The translations under genes and the position numbers were made by a program. Shown piece by piece: positions 1 to 9,932 of a stretch of 39,573 nt of DNA; the first letter of the stretch is position 1; every line of letters starts with the position of its first letter. The notes beneath the pieces were generated by a model. That model ran no database searches, had not been told where the DNA came from, and worked only from the letters and a program-made list of their open reading frames with translations. This DNA comes from Bacillota bacterium (lineage in GTDB: Bacteria; Bacillota; DTU030; DUMP01): contig JASKKP010000019.1 in NCBI GenBank assembly GCA_030154105.1, forward strand, positions 1-39,573. Direction: 5' to 3'.

Positions 1-151
1 GGGATTTGGGTGGCCTTTCAGACCAACCCTGTGTGAGATCTCTCTTTTCTACATCCCACACAAGATCTCCTGGTTGCCTACTAAAAGTTTACACTACCGG
101 CGGCGGGCCGGTTCCCGGTCGCGCCTTTGGCGCCCGCCCGTAAGCTTCCGG
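1..151. other. left edge, no gene recognised
   Basis: No convincing gene is visible. Around 30-70 there are two similar blocks around AGATCTC with flanking TGTGTG/CACACA in opposite senses, which could be an element end but is too short to name. The GC-rich stretch 100-140 just past the serS stop can fold (GGCGGGC with GCCCGCC, minus strand) and may be a weak terminator. Confidence 0.3.
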
Positions 152-1423
<1,272 letters not shown>

Positions 1424-1440
1424 TCATCATCCCTCCATTA

Positions 1441-1680
1441 GGTTCCTTCAACAAAAAAACCCGCCCCGAGCAGGGACAGGTTCACCCGCGTTGCCACCCT
1501 GGTTGGTTCATTATCCACCTCGGCGGTTATAACGGCACCACCGGAACGGTTTTCACCGTCAGCTCCGGGGCGGATTCCCCCAGCCCCGGCGCCGGCTTAC
1601 ACCAACCGCCGGCTCTCTTCGCCCGGTCAACTGGAGTACTTCTCCCCTTCTTCACCGTAACTCGTTTCAGCTTAATTATA
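1441..1680 (-). promoter_or_regulatory. T-box leader of serS (serine specifier UCC)
   Basis: Read on the minus strand, the leader has the T-box landmarks in order: GAGAG followed by the GGTGTAA apical region (about 1617-1596), the specifier pattern AA-TCC-GCC...GGAGCT with TCC (serine) at 1574-1572, and the antiterminator T-box core AGGGTGGCAACGCGG at 1500-1486. An intrinsic terminator follows. Uncharged tRNA-Ser should stabilise the antiterminator and raise serS transcription. The specifier is read from the conserved AAnnnRCC context. Confidence 0.95.
1453..1480 (-). terminator. T-box regulated terminator
   Basis: Minus strand: CCTGTCCC, loop TGCTC, GGGGCGGG, then seven T. It competes with the antiterminator that uses the T-box core just upstream. 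It lies about 33 nt before the serS start codon. Confidence 0.9.
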
Positions 1681-1702
1681 CAGGAACGGCATAAAAAAGC
1701 AA
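1675..1702 (-). promoter_or_regulatory. sigma-A promoter of serS
   Basis: Minus strand: TTGCTT at 1702-1697, 16-nt spacer, perfect TATAAT at 1680-1675. This puts the transcript start just upstream of the T-box structure. The -10 lies past the clcA stop codon, while the spacer overlaps the clcA end. Confidence 0.75.
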
Positions 1703-1707
1703 GCGAT

Positions 1708-3309
1708 CTAGCGCCCGGTCTCTAGGCCGCAGACGGCCAGCGAGCGAACCCGGGCAATAACCTGGCCGGCCTTTTCCCGGGGTACGAGAAGCACCACCTG
1801 GTCACCGGCTTGCAGCCTGGTATTGCCGCGCGGCACCAGCTCTCGGCTACCCCGGCGAACGGCCAGGAAGAGACAATCGCCCGGCAGATCCGCTTCCCGT
1901 AGCAGGTGCTTGTCCAAAGGGGAACCGCTCTCTACGGTGAGTTCCACCAGCATCATGCCCTCCCGGCAGGCATCGGGCGCCTCCCCGGGGTTATTCGCCA
2001 GGTCTCGCTCGAGGAGCATTTCGTACACGGGAAGGCTCTTTAGGCCCTCCGCCACCAGATAGGCCGTCAGGCAGGCCGTCAGGACGAAGAGCATGTTGGC
2101 GTAGCTGCCCGTAAGTTCAAGGATGAGAACGATTCCGGTGAGCGGGGCGCGAACGATGGCCGTGAAATAAGCAGCCATACCCGCCGCCACAAACGTACCC
2201 GTAAGCCCGGTGAGGCCGGGGAAGTAGTACGCACCTGCCAATTGCCCAATGCCGGAGCCCAAGAGCGCCCCTATGGCAAGGAGTGGGAGGAAAATGCCGC
2301 CCGGTACCCCCGAACCGTAACTGACCATGGTCAGAATGAACTTACCTGCGACAAGAAGAGGCATAATCTCAAGCGGCACGTTACCCCTCAGCACCTCCTC
2401 GACCAGGACGTGACCACCGCCTAACACTCCCGGCGTAAAGAAGTAACCGACAAGTCCCGCCAAAGCCGCGGCCAAAACCGGGTGAAGCCAGCGCGGCAAC
2501 CTCGTGAGCCGGGAATAAAGGTCCTGCACTAAGTTTAGGCTCCGATTAAAGATAACCCCGAAGATGCCTGCAGCCAGGCCGAGAAGAACAAAAAGCGGCA
2601 GCGCACCAGGTGGGAGAGGGGCCATGCCGGAAAGGGGCAGAAGCGGCTTTAAACCGAGGAAGCGTTGAGCTGCCGACCCCGCTGCCACGCTGGCCGTGAA
2701 AGCAGACAAAAGTATATAAGGCGAGAAGTTACGGCGCAGTTCCTCGACTACAAACACCACCCCGGCCAAAGGGGCATTAAAGGCCGCCGCCAGGCCGGCC
2801 CCGGCACCACAAGTGATGAGGTAGCGTTCCTCCACGTAAGAACGCTTAAGAACACGGCCGATGGCCTGCCCTGTGGCGGCACCCAGCTGCACTGTAGGCC
2901 CCTCGCGCCCTAAGGAAAGCCCTGCGCCGATGGCCAAAACCCCGGCCAGGAATTTCACCGGAATAAGGCGCCACCAAACGAGGCGCCGCTGTTCCAGGAG
3001 TACCGCTTCCACGTGCGGAATACCGCTCCCGGCCGCCTCTGGGGCAAAACGGGTAAGCCATCCGGCCAGGGCTCCAAGAGCCATCAGCACTAGAAGGAAA
3101 AGCGCCCACCCATAACCGGGTGCTCTTTTTGCCCAGGCCAGCAGCGCTTCCCGCCAGGCATCCGCCTGGGCGAGGCTAAGGCGAAAAACCACCGCCACTA
3201 CCCCAGCAGTCAGGCCAGCCAGAGCACTTTCTAGAAACAGCCTTAATCTTAAGTTGTACCAGGTAGTAAAAAGTTTGCCGCTAGTAGCTATTTGCGTTTT
3301 CTTCTGCAT
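1708..3309 (-). CDS. clcA: CLC-type H+/Cl- antiporter with C-terminal TrkA-C domain
   Basis: An integral membrane protein exchanging chloride (or fluoride/other anions) for protons. The three CLC selectivity signatures are visible: GSGIPH, GREGPTVQ with the gating glutamate, and GGIFLP. The second glutamate of FVVEE matches the internal proton glutamate of antiporters, so a transporter is more likely than a channel. Many hydrophobic helices fill residues 25-440. A soluble tail of about 80 residues (ELTVESGSPLDKH onward) has the pattern of a TrkA-C regulatory domain, which usually binds a small ligand. The ATG at 3309 is some 16 nt from the GGAGG motif, longer than usual. The 533-residue length suits this architecture. 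Confidence 0.92.
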   Translation of the reverse strand: MQKKTQIATSGKLFTTWYNLRLRLFLESALAGLTAGVVAVVFRLSLAQADAWREALLAWAKRAPGYGWALFLLVLMALGALAGWLTRFAPEAAGSGIPHVEAVLLEQRRLVWWRLIPVKFLAGVLAIGAGLSLGREGPTVQLGAATGQAIGRVLKRSYVEERYLITCGAGAGLAAAFNAPLAGVVFVVEELRRNFSPYILLSAFTASVAAGSAAQRFLGLKPLLPLSGMAPLPPGALPLFVLLGLAAGIFGVIFNRSLNLVQDLYSRLTRLPRWLHPVLAAALAGLVGYFFTPGVLGGGHVLVEEVLRGNVPLEIMPLLVAGKFILTMVSYGSGVPGGIFLPLLAIGALLGSGIGQLAGAYYFPGLTGLTGTFVAAGMAAYFTAIVRAPLTGIVLILELTGSYANMLFVLTACLTAYLVAEGLKSLPVYEMLLERDLANNPGEAPDACREGMMLVELTVESGSPLDKHLLREADLPGDCLFLAVRRGSRELVPRGNTRLQAGDQVVLLVPREKAGQVIARVRSLAVCGLETGR

Positions 3310-3363
3310 CCCGCTTAAGAAATCCCCTCCTTATGCTGGCCACGTCATGGCTCCTGTATATTT

Positions 3364-3738
3364 TTAGGTTTTCTCTTTGCCGGCGTTGGTTTCCTGCCTC
3401 CTTCCTCTTTCTTGCGGCGCGACTCCCGGCGGCACCGCCGGCGGGGCCGGAGGGCCGTTTCCTTGCGCCGAGGGGTGCAGGGGTGTATGGACGATGGAAA
3501 TGCTGCTTAGAACCGTGCGCTCTTCTACTAGCCGGCCGTTCTGGTAAGTCTTGATGAATTCAGCTCGCGGCACCAGGATATGAACTTCATGAGGCCAAGA
3601 AAAACCCAGCTCGCGTTGGAAAAGCACCTGCAACCCGTTGAGCTTGAGCCTGATTAGATCGGCTAAGGTACCTGAGCGACGGGGCGCCTTCTGGCGGCGC
3701 CGCCAACTTTGGCTCAAAGCCTTGGACAAGGCAAGCAT
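3364..3738 (-). CDS. hypothetical protein
   Basis: A 124-residue reading frame starting at ATG 3738 with a modest AAGAAGGG signal upstream. I do not recognise a family. The N-terminal half is basic and the middle (HEVHILVPRAEFIKTYQNG) looks like ordinary folded protein sequence. The last 35 residues are proline-rich and then charged, as in a disordered tail. It fills an otherwise empty gap between clcA and the divergent GH18 gene. Longer upstream starts would overlap the GH18 leader. It could be a chance frame in GC-rich DNA. Confidence 0.42.
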   Translation of the reverse strand: MLALSKALSQSWRRRQKAPRRSGTLADLIRLKLNGLQVLFQRELGFSWPHEVHILVPRAEFIKTYQNGRLVEERTVLSSISIVHTPLHPSAQGNGPPAPPAVPPGVAPQERGRRQETNAGKEKT

Positions 3739-3898
3739 GAAAAACCCTTCTTCCCCCGTTTTTATCAGTGTATGTGCCCAGAACCAGGCCGGGCACTCGC
3801 CCTTCCTGCGGCCGGTGCCTACCCGACCAAAGAGCACCCCAAAGGCCGGTCTGTCATACACTGGAGCAGAGGGAACTCACGTAAAGGAGGGACCTTCT

Positions 3899-4852
3899 CT
3901 GCCCAGCTCCTATCGCACCGGTTTTTTTAAGAATTGGTACTACGTGAATTCACCTGAAGCCCTGGAAGATCTCCGCCGCCACGCCGGCGAGATCACGGAG
4001 ATTATCCCCTTCTGGTTCGGTATCACCCGGTCTGGTGAACTGGTCGACCAGTCCGACCCTGAGGCCCTGGCCTTAGCCCGTACGTACAACCTGCCGGTCC
4101 TGGCCATCATCCACAACTGGGCCAGCCCCCAGTACGGCCCCCTCATCCACCAGGTGTTGACCAACTCCTCAGCGCGCCGCGCCCTGGTGGCGAACATTTT
4201 GGCCATGTTGGAGCGTTACGGGTTTGCCGGCGTAAATATTGACTTTGAGTTTGTGCCGCCGGAGGACCGCCCGTTCCTTACCGCCTTCATGGATGAGCTG
4301 GGGGGCCGGCTGAGCGCGGCTGGCTACCGGACCACCATCTCCGTACCTGCCGAGCTGGAAGATAACCCGCGCCATCCTTTTTCCGGGGCCTTCAGTTACC
4401 CAGACCTGGCCGCTCCCAGCGACCAGGTCTACATCCTCGCCTATGACGAACATTTTGCTACCCCGGGGCCCATCGCGTCCATCGGCTTCGTGGAGCAAGT
4501 GCTGAGCTATGCCCTTTCGGTGATTCCGGTAAGCAAGATCAAACTCGGAATGCCGGTCTACGGGTACGACTGGCCCGAAACGGGCGGCATCCCGCGCACG
4601 CTCTCTTACAGCCAGGTCCTCGCCTTGGCCCGGCGCACGGGCGCCGCCATCCGGTACGACCCTACCGCTCAGGAACTTACCTTCGAGTACGTAGAAAACG
4701 GTGTTCGCCACATCGTCTGGTTTGAAGACGCAAAGAGTTTTGCCGTCAAGCTAAAGCTGGCCCGTCGCCTGGGACTCCCCGGAATCGGGGTGTGGCGGCT
4801 GGGGCTGGAAGACCCGGCCGTCTGGGATGTCCTGGCCGAAGTTGACCCGTAA
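3899..4852 (+). CDS. GH18 glycosidase, spore-cortex N-acetylglucosaminidase type (SleL/YaaH-like catalytic domain)
   Basis: Probably hydrolyses N-acetylglucosamine bonds in spore or cell-wall peptidoglycan. The frame shows the family 18 barrel: a start like [19 protein letters not shown], the strand FWFGIT, the catalytic segment [10 protein letters not shown] with the DxE pair, then [22 protein letters not shown] and [10 protein letters not shown] near the end. No LysM domain or signal peptide is seen, unlike B. subtilis SleL/YaaH. The start is uncertain. I chose CTG 3899 because AAAGGAGG lies 8 nt upstream and the domain begins right after it. In-frame GTG 3815 and ATG 3737 are alternatives without good ribosome sites. 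A CATACACT box at 3855-3862 resembles a sigma-E -10. Overall it fits the germination genes nearby. Confidence 0.85.
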   Translation: MPSSYRTGFFKNWYYVNSPEALEDLRRHAGEITEIIPFWFGITRSGELVDQSDPEALALARTYNLPVLAIIHNWASPQYGPLIHQVLTNSSARRALVANILAMLERYGFAGVNIDFEFVPPEDRPFLTAFMDELGGRLSAAGYRTTISVPAELEDNPRHPFSGAFSYPDLAAPSDQVYILAYDEHFATPGPIASIGFVEQVLSYALSVIPVSKIKLGMPVYGYDWPETGGIPRTLSYSQVLALARRTGAAIRYDPTAQELTFEYVENGVRHIVWFEDAKSFAVKLKLARRLGLPGIGVWRLGLEDPAVWDVLAEVDP

Positions 4853-4865
4853 GGGAGGGGTATAC

Positions 4866-5825
4866 GTGCGCAGCAGGCCTTTACTCGGCATTGCCCTAGG
4901 AGGCGGCGGGTTACGAGGTGCGGCCCATATTGGTGTGCTGAAAGTTTTGGAAGAGAACGGTATCAGCGTAGACCTTATTGCCGGCACCAGCGCCGGGAGC
5001 ATGGTAGGCGCCCTTTACGCCGCCGGACTCCCCTTGGGGCAAATCGAGGAAACCTTCCGCCACCTGCCGGCCAACCTTTTCCCCCCAGCCGTCTCGCCTT
5101 TCAGTCTGATCCTGGCCCTGCTCGAACGCTTCGGCCTCATCGGCTACAGGCCGCGTGCCCAATGTATTTCTTTGCCGCGGGGCCTTTTAAAGACCGATTT
5201 CCTGCGCGATTTTATTAACCGCCTCACAGCTACCCGTCCCTTTAGTCAGTTGAAAATACCCGCCGCCTTTTTGGCCACCGATCTCTGCTCCGGACGCGAG
5301 GTAATCTTCGCCCCGGAAGGGGCCCGCCCCTACCTTTTGCGAAGCCCAGCCCAGCAGGTTTTTCTCTCCACCGAACCCTTGGGCACGGCCGTTGCCGCCA
5401 GTTCCGCCATCCCGGGCATCTTTGTTCCCGTCCGGGTAGGGAGCCTGGACCTGGCGGATGGAGCCCTAAAAGCCAACGTCCCCGTCCACCTCCTCGAAGC
5501 TTGGGGCGCGCGGGTGATCCTGGCGGTAGACCTGGGATTCTCGGTGGAAGCGGCCGACGTGGAGAGCATCATCCAGGTACTCCTCCAGTCCAGCGACATC
5601 ATGGGACAGACCATTACCGAATTGCGCCTCAAGATAAGCCACGCCCTGGTCATTCGCCCACAGGTCGGCGCCATGAAACTTACCGACTTCGACCGCATTC
5701 CCGCCGCCATCGAAAAGGGCACCCTGGCCGCTACACTCGCCCTGCCGGAGATCAAAAAAGCCATTTGGCAGGCCCGTACGGAAGGCGGCGAAGAAGCCGG
5801 AGACCTGGGTGAAAAAGAAAAATAA
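4866..5825 (+). CDS. patatin-like phospholipase (RssA/YchK type)
   Basis: A predicted serine lipid hydrolase using a Ser-Asp dyad. The N-terminus carries the oxyanion loop GGGGLRG (residues 12-18), followed by the nucleophile elbow GTSAGS with Ser42. The second catalytic motif is DLADGA, supplying the aspartate. The 319-residue length is typical of small bacterial patatins without extra domains. GTG 4866 is chosen because GGGAGGGG precedes it by 7 nt; an upstream ATG at 4827 would run into the GH18 gene. The gene follows the GH18 stop by 13 nt, so the two are likely cotranscribed, and a strong terminator follows at once. Confidence 0.9.
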   Translation: MRSRPLLGIALGGGGLRGAAHIGVLKVLEENGISVDLIAGTSAGSMVGALYAAGLPLGQIEETFRHLPANLFPPAVSPFSLILALLERFGLIGYRPRAQCISLPRGLLKTDFLRDFINRLTATRPFSQLKIPAAFLATDLCSGREVIFAPEGARPYLLRSPAQQVFLSTEPLGTAVAASSAIPGIFVPVRVGSLDLADGALKANVPVHLLEAWGARVILAVDLGFSVEAADVESIIQVLLQSSDIMGQTITELRLKISHALVIRPQVGAMKLTDFDRIPAAIEKGTLAATLALPEIKKAIWQARTEGGEEAGDLGEKEK

Positions 5826-5829
5826 AAAA

Positions 5830-5855
5830 GGAGGGGGTTGCCCCTCCGATTTTTT
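5830..5855. terminator. bidirectional intrinsic terminator
   Basis: GGAGGGG, loop GTTG, CCCCTCC, then GATTTTTT on the plus strand, and an A-tract on the other side giving TTTTTTATTTTT on the minus strand. It sits between the convergent patatin and ypeB stops. Confidence 0.92.
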
Positions 5856-5861
5856 GCGGGT

Positions 5862-7223
5862 CTACATGGTGTACGTCCCGTCCGGGCTTTCGATGACTTG
5901 TAGAATCTTCTCTTCCTGCCCATTCTCGGTGTTGTAGTAAACCAGGAAGGTCTGGCCGCCCGCGCGGCCGCGCACCTCCCAACAATAACGTTCACTGGCA
6001 TCGCTCATCGGAACAATGGCCGGCCGGATGCGGTCCACCGTCATGCGTGCCCCGGCCTTCCGGCGCGCCGCTCCCTCGCTGAAGCGAGGTGAAGGTAGGT
6101 CGCGCCGCCGGTGTGAGGTCAGGTAGCCCCGGGCATCAAACCCGACCACCTCGCCTGTATCTAAGGCCACGGTCGCCTTCACGAAATCGGGATACGCTAC
6201 CACCCCGTCCTGCGTCCAGGCTTGGGTGACCACTAAGGTGTTTGGATGGCGCAGGGAACCGGTAGTGATCATGTCCTCATACCCACGGGCGCGGATGAAG
6301 TCCTCGGCCCGGCGTACGGCTTCCCCAAGGTCAATTCGCGCCGGCCCAGGTGGGCGCGGGTTGAGGAAGTAAACAACATGGCCGCCCGTCTGGGTAACGT
6401 CGACGGTAATGTCCGGGAGCCGGCGGCCGCCCTGCGGCCGCAGAGTAATCGAGTAGGTGGGAAGGAGTCCACCTACGCGCCGCGACGTCACCGCCGCATA
6501 CTTGACAGCACCACCGCGGTTTACGAATTCCTCGGCGATCCGCCCCGCCTGCTCAATGGTGATCGGCTTGCCGGTGACCGCCCGTGGTTTAATGTTTTCC
6601 ATGTGCTCGGAGAACGGGCCGTCGTAGGTTAGAGTGGGCGCCTCGTCCTTGAGGCGCTCATCGAGCTTGGCCAGGCCGTCGGCGATGCTGCCTGCCGGCG
6701 GAACGGGCTTACCCTTAAGGCCTACGGTCACCCCGCGCGTCCCCCAGGTAGGTTTAGAGCGGAGGCCGCCGATCATTTGCTGCAGTTCTTTGTTTAGCTT
6801 ATTCGTCTCTTGCGCCAGAACAACCAGATTCTCCTGCTCACGCTCGGTGAGTGACTGGCCCAGGGCGAGCTTCCGGGCCAGGCTGTAAGAGTAATCGCCT
6901 ACCTGGGCCAGGTACCGCTGGACAGAGGTGAGGTTGAAGCGCCCTAAGGGGAGCTGTCCCAGGGAAGAGCGCGCGCTTTCCGCTTCATGCCAGGCGCTCG
7001 CCAGGGTAAGCACCGCTTGCCCGTTATCCTGAGCCACTTGCCCCTTGGCCAAGAGGGTATTCAGGTTCTGCACGTGGCCGACCATGGAGAAGAGGGCCCG
7101 CTGGTAGCTGGCCTCCAGCGAGTTGCGCACCCTCATATTATCCAGGTTGTAGCTCCAAAACCAAAGCCCGCCGACGAGAGCCGCCAGGACCACGCCTACG
7201 GTAATCCAGCGCGAACGCTGCAT
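5862..7223 (-). CDS. ypeB: germination protein YpeB
   Basis: Spore protein needed with SleB for cortex breakdown in germination; it stabilises and may inhibit SleB until germination. The 453-residue length matches the family. A single N-terminal membrane segment (residues 7-24, rich in V, L, A) is followed by the conserved helical N-terminal region (RNSLEASYQRALFSMVGHVQNL) and by PepSY-type repeats in the C-terminal two thirds (AGRIAEEFVNRGG, and AVRRAEDFIRARGYEDM). ATG 7223 follows AGGAGGAGAGAGA. It lies 11 nt after the sleB stop, the classic sleB-ypeB operon order. Confidence 0.95.
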   Translation of the reverse strand: MQRSRWITVGVVLAALVGGLWFWSYNLDNMRVRNSLEASYQRALFSMVGHVQNLNTLLAKGQVAQDNGQAVLTLASAWHEAESARSSLGQLPLGRFNLTSVQRYLAQVGDYSYSLARKLALGQSLTEREQENLVVLAQETNKLNKELQQMIGGLRSKPTWGTRGVTVGLKGKPVPPAGSIADGLAKLDERLKDEAPTLTYDGPFSEHMENIKPRAVTGKPITIEQAGRIAEEFVNRGGAVKYAAVTSRRVGGLLPTYSITLRPQGGRRLPDITVDVTQTGGHVVYFLNPRPPGPARIDLGEAVRRAEDFIRARGYEDMITTGSLRHPNTLVVTQAWTQDGVVAYPDFVKATVALDTGEVVGFDARGYLTSHRRRDLPSPRFSEGAARRKAGARMTVDRIRPAIVPMSDASERYCWEVRGRAGGQTFLVYYNTENGQEEKILQVIESPDGTYTM

Positions 7224-7234
7224 TCTCTCTCCTC

Positions 7235-7753
7235 CTATCGGCCAAAAACGTGACGGCCAATGCTGGTGATGATGTTGCGGGTCCAGATCCAGGGGCTGAC
7301 AACTTTAGCCGGGTTCCAGAAAAAGAGCGCTCCGTATGTGGGGTCCCAGCCGTCTAGCGCCGCCTGGGCCGCGGCCATGTTTTCATCCGTGGGCGGTAAG
7401 GCCCACATGATTCCGTTGCTTACCGATTCAAAAGCGTCAGGCTCAAAGATTACGCCGGGCACGGTGGGTGGGAAACGCGGGCTCTGAACCCGGTTGATAA
7501 CCACGGCCGCAACCGCCACCTGGCCGACGTAGGGCTCGCTGTGAGCTTCACCGGAAACGAGGCGCGCCAGGAGCCAGAGGTCATCGTAAGTGGGATAACC
7601 CACTTGTGGAGATGCAGCCGCTCGGCTTGTTGCGGCAATTAAATCCTTCTCCGTTTCGCCTTTCCACCAGCCTTGGGCCTTACCTATGGCAGCAATGGCC
7701 AGGATCCCTAGGACAAGGGCGAGGAAGCGCCTGCTGGTTTCTGCCTTACGCAC
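7235..7753 (-). CDS. sleB: spore cortex-lytic enzyme SleB (catalytic domain only)
   Basis: Lytic transglycosylase that cleaves cortex muramic-delta-lactam peptidoglycan during germination. After an N-terminal hydrophobic signal or anchor (residues 9-27) comes the Hydrolase_2 domain: LARLVSGEAHSEPYVGQVAVAAVVINR with the catalytic glutamate at about residue 69, then TVPGVIFEPDAFESV and GALFFWNPAKV. At 172 residues it lacks the N-terminal peptidoglycan-binding domain of B. subtilis SleB. The start is GTG 7753 with GGGAGGTAATC upstream. It heads the sleB-ypeB operon under a sigma-G-like promoter. Confidence 0.94.
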   Translation of the reverse strand: MRKAETSRRFLALVLGILAIAAIGKAQGWWKGETEKDLIAATSRAAASPQVGYPTYDDLWLLARLVSGEAHSEPYVGQVAVAAVVINRVQSPRFPPTVPGVIFEPDAFESVSNGIMWALPPTDENMAAAQAALDGWDPTYGALFFWNPAKVVSPWIWTRNIITSIGRHVFGR

Positions 7754-7790
7754 GCCGATTACCTCCCCACATATGAGCCGTGACCGATTT

Positions 7791-7821
7791 TAGCATGTTC
7801 GGCCAGGCGGGACATTATGCA
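7791..7821 (-). promoter_or_regulatory. sigma-G-type (forespore) promoter of sleB-ypeB
   Basis: Minus strand: TGCATA at 7821-7816, an 18-nt spacer, CATGCTA at 7797-7791. This matches the known sigma-G pattern (gYATR, 17-18 nt, CATnnTA). The site lies about 38 nt before the SleB start, as expected for a forespore gene. Confidence 0.65.
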
Positions 7822-7977
7822 GCACCGGAGCGGTTTCACCTCCGCAGCCGCTTGAATATAGTGTAATAAGTTCTGGTCGGCCTGCAGCCCGGACGCCCCG
7901 CTCTTGCCTTCTCCCACCTGCAAGGAACGGGGCCGGAACTCACCGGACACCGCAGGTTGTACGCTGGAGGTGAAACC

Positions 7978-8982
7978 ATGGAGAACTACACCCTCGCCCT
8001 GCGCCACGCTTGGAGCCGCGTGAGTTCGCTGCCCAATGTCGTAGGAGTAGGTATTGGGTATAAAGAAAAAGGGCAGGAACGCACGGATAAACTGGCCGTA
8101 GTCATTTTTGTTTCCAAGAAAGTGCCGGAGCACGATCTCACCGCCACCGAAGTCGTGCCCCGGGCCATTGCCAACGTCGAAACCGACGTAGTGGAAATCG
8201 GTGAAGTGCGCCTTTTGTCCTTACGTACCACGCGGGTCCGCCCGGCCCAACCGGGGGTAAGCATCGGGCATTACAAGATCACCGCCGGGACCCTGGGCGC
8301 GCTGGTAAAGGACGCGAGGAGTGGCACCCCCCTCATCCTTTCCAATAACCACATCCTCGCCAACTCCTCAAACGGCGAGGATGGGCGCGCCAAGGTAGGC
8401 GACCCTATTTATCAGCCCGGACCCTACGACGGCGGCACCAGCAATGATACCATTGCCCGCCTGGAACGGTTCGTGCCCGTGATAACCGAGTACCAGGAGT
8501 CCACCTGCCCGATCAGCCGCCGCCTCGCCCGCACGGAAAACTTTTTTGTGCACTTAGTGCGCCCAAACTACGACGTGCGCTTTCATAAGCGAAGCAGCGA
8601 CGGCAACTTGGTGGACTGCGCCGTTGCCAGACCCATCTCCGACCGCCTGGTCGCGCCGGAGATTCTGGAAGTCGGGCCCGTGCGCGGCGTTGCCGAGGCC
8701 AAACTGGGCCAAACCCTCATAAAGAGCGGCCGCACCAGCGGTCTTACCCGCGGCGCGGTAACCGCTCTTTCGGTCACACTCCGGATTCAAATGCACTCGG
8801 GCGTCTACGCGCTCTTTACCGACCAGATTGTGGCCGACCTCAAGAGCCAGGGTGGCGACAGCGGGTCGCTCGTGCTAAACGAGCAAAACGAAGCCGTCGG
8901 CCTCCTCTTTGCCGGCTCCGACCGTTCCACCATCCTCAACCGCATCCAAAACGTGATCGACAAGCTCGGCATCGCCTTTTAG
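7978..8982 (+). CDS. trypsin-like serine protease family protein
   Basis: A 334-residue chymotrypsin-fold protein. The catalytic triad can be read: His125 in LILSNNHILAN, Asp213 in GNLVDCAVARP and Ser295 in SQGGDSGSLV. The N-terminal 90 residues (NVVGVGIGYKEKGQ...AVVIFVSKKV) form the extra domain often seen before this type of protease in Firmicutes. There is no signal peptide, so it may act inside the cell or spore. ATG 7978 is chosen for the GGAGGTG 6-7 nt upstream rather than the earlier in-frame start at 7957. The small-protein genes that follow are on the same strand with a 23-nt gap, so they may share an operon. The substrate is unknown. Confidence 0.85.
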   Translation: MENYTLALRHAWSRVSSLPNVVGVGIGYKEKGQERTDKLAVVIFVSKKVPEHDLTATEVVPRAIANVETDVVEIGEVRLLSLRTTRVRPAQPGVSIGHYKITAGTLGALVKDARSGTPLILSNNHILANSSNGEDGRAKVGDPIYQPGPYDGGTSNDTIARLERFVPVITEYQESTCPISRRLARTENFFVHLVRPNYDVRFHKRSSDGNLVDCAVARPISDRLVAPEILEVGPVRGVAEAKLGQTLIKSGRTSGLTRGAVTALSVTLRIQMHSGVYALFTDQIVADLKSQGGDSGSLVLNEQNEAVGLLFAGSDRSTILNRIQNVIDKLGIAF

Positions 8983-9005
8983 GGCAAAAGGAGGTAGAAA
9001 CCGCC

Positions 9006-9215
9006 ATGAAAGGAAGCTTTGCCGTACTTCCCCTGCCGGCCGAACCCGCACCGGCAAGCCCGCCTGTGAAAGACGCTCCGCCCCCTCCCGCACCCCAGGT
9101 GAACCCTTTTACCCTATTTTTGATCCTCATCCTGCTTTTGGGAGCTACAGAGCAACTGGCGGCCAGGCCCGCACGGGAGCAGGCGAACACTCCGGCCCCG
9201 GCAGGCATAGTTTAG
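9006..9215 (+). CDS. small single-span membrane protein with a Pro-rich N-terminus
   Basis: A 69-residue protein behind AAAAGGAGG, spacer about 11 nt. Residues 1-33 are rich in proline and alanine, then one membrane segment runs from NPFTLFLILILLLG, then a 25-residue polar tail. The core FLILILLL is shared with the two tiny peptides encoded at 10781-10982 on the other strand, suggesting one family of small hydrophobic, perhaps spore-associated proteins. I know no named family for it. Confidence 0.7.
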   Translation: MKGSFAVLPLPAEPAPASPPVKDAPPPPAPQVNPFTLFLILILLLGATEQLAARPAREQANTPAPAGIV

Positions 9216-9264
9216 AGTAGGTTGAGGTAAGGCCTCGGTATGCTAAAGACTAGAGGTGACCGCC

Positions 9265-9810
9265 GTGGAACTTTTTCCTTTTACCCTCCAGGATATTCAG
9301 ATGTTCCAGTTGCTCAAACCGCACCTGAGCCTGCGCGGGCAAGACCTGGTGGACGGGCTGCTCGTCTTTGCCTTTCTTACGAATAAAGAGCTCCGGCAGG
9401 ACCTATCTCCCCTGCCGGCACTCCAGTTTCTAAACTTCTTTCAGACCCGCTCTAAGCTAAAGGCCCAAGCACGCGCCCGGGCGCTCGCCGCGGGCTCAGT
9501 GGAGGAGGGACGCTTAGTGTCCAAGGTGCCTTTTGACGCCAAAGATGTGTCGCTCATGTTGGCCATAAAGCCTTTTCTAACCCCTAAGAGCCAGACCTTG
9601 GTGGATGCCCTGGTAAACTTTCTGGCCGTGCTGAACGGCCCGCCTGAGCGCAAGGTGGACCCGGAAGCGCTGGCCAACCTGATCAACCTCATTGCTCAGG
9701 CAAACGAGGCGCCCAAGGAAGAAACAAAACAAGAAGTCAAGCCACCTGCCCTGCACACTTTCCCTATCTACACCCAGACACCTCCGAAACCGGAAGCTCC
9801 TAACTCTTAA
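9265..9810 (+). CDS. hypothetical protein with two internal repeats
   Basis: A 181-residue soluble protein. Two copies of a motif of about 35 residues are visible: FPFTLQDIQMFQLLKPHLSL with RGQDLVDGLL near the N-terminus, and VPFDAKDVSLMLAIKPFLTP with KSQTLVDALV around residue 90. The shared frame is F-x3-D-[IV]-x2-M...KP-x-L-[ST]-x3-Q-x-LVD-x-L. The C-terminal 35 residues are charged then proline-rich. GTG 9265 is preferred for AGAGGTG 6 nt upstream; GTG 9256 is possible. It lies between the small membrane protein and a YbaB-like gene, in the spore-flavoured cluster. No function can be named. Confidence 0.75.
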   Translation: MELFPFTLQDIQMFQLLKPHLSLRGQDLVDGLLVFAFLTNKELRQDLSPLPALQFLNFFQTRSKLKAQARARALAAGSVEEGRLVSKVPFDAKDVSLMLAIKPFLTPKSQTLVDALVNFLAVLNGPPERKVDPEALANLINLIAQANEAPKEETKQEVKPPALHTFPIYTQTPPKPEAPNS

Positions 9811-9844
9811 CCGAGGCGATGCCCCTTCCGGCCTGAGCATCATT

Positions 9845-9866
9845 CCCGCCGCCCAGGCGGGTTTTT
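9845..9866 (+). terminator. intrinsic terminator
   Basis: CCCGCC, loop GCCCA, GGCGGG, then TTTTT, 35 nt after the stop of the repeat protein. It separates this gene from the YbaB-like gene, which must have its own promoter or rely on read-through. Confidence 0.85.
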
Positions 9867-9932
9867 GTTTGCAGGTGGTCTCTTTTGCCTGCGCCCGAAT
9901 AAACTTAGAAAGAAGGCTTGGAGGTGAGGTTT

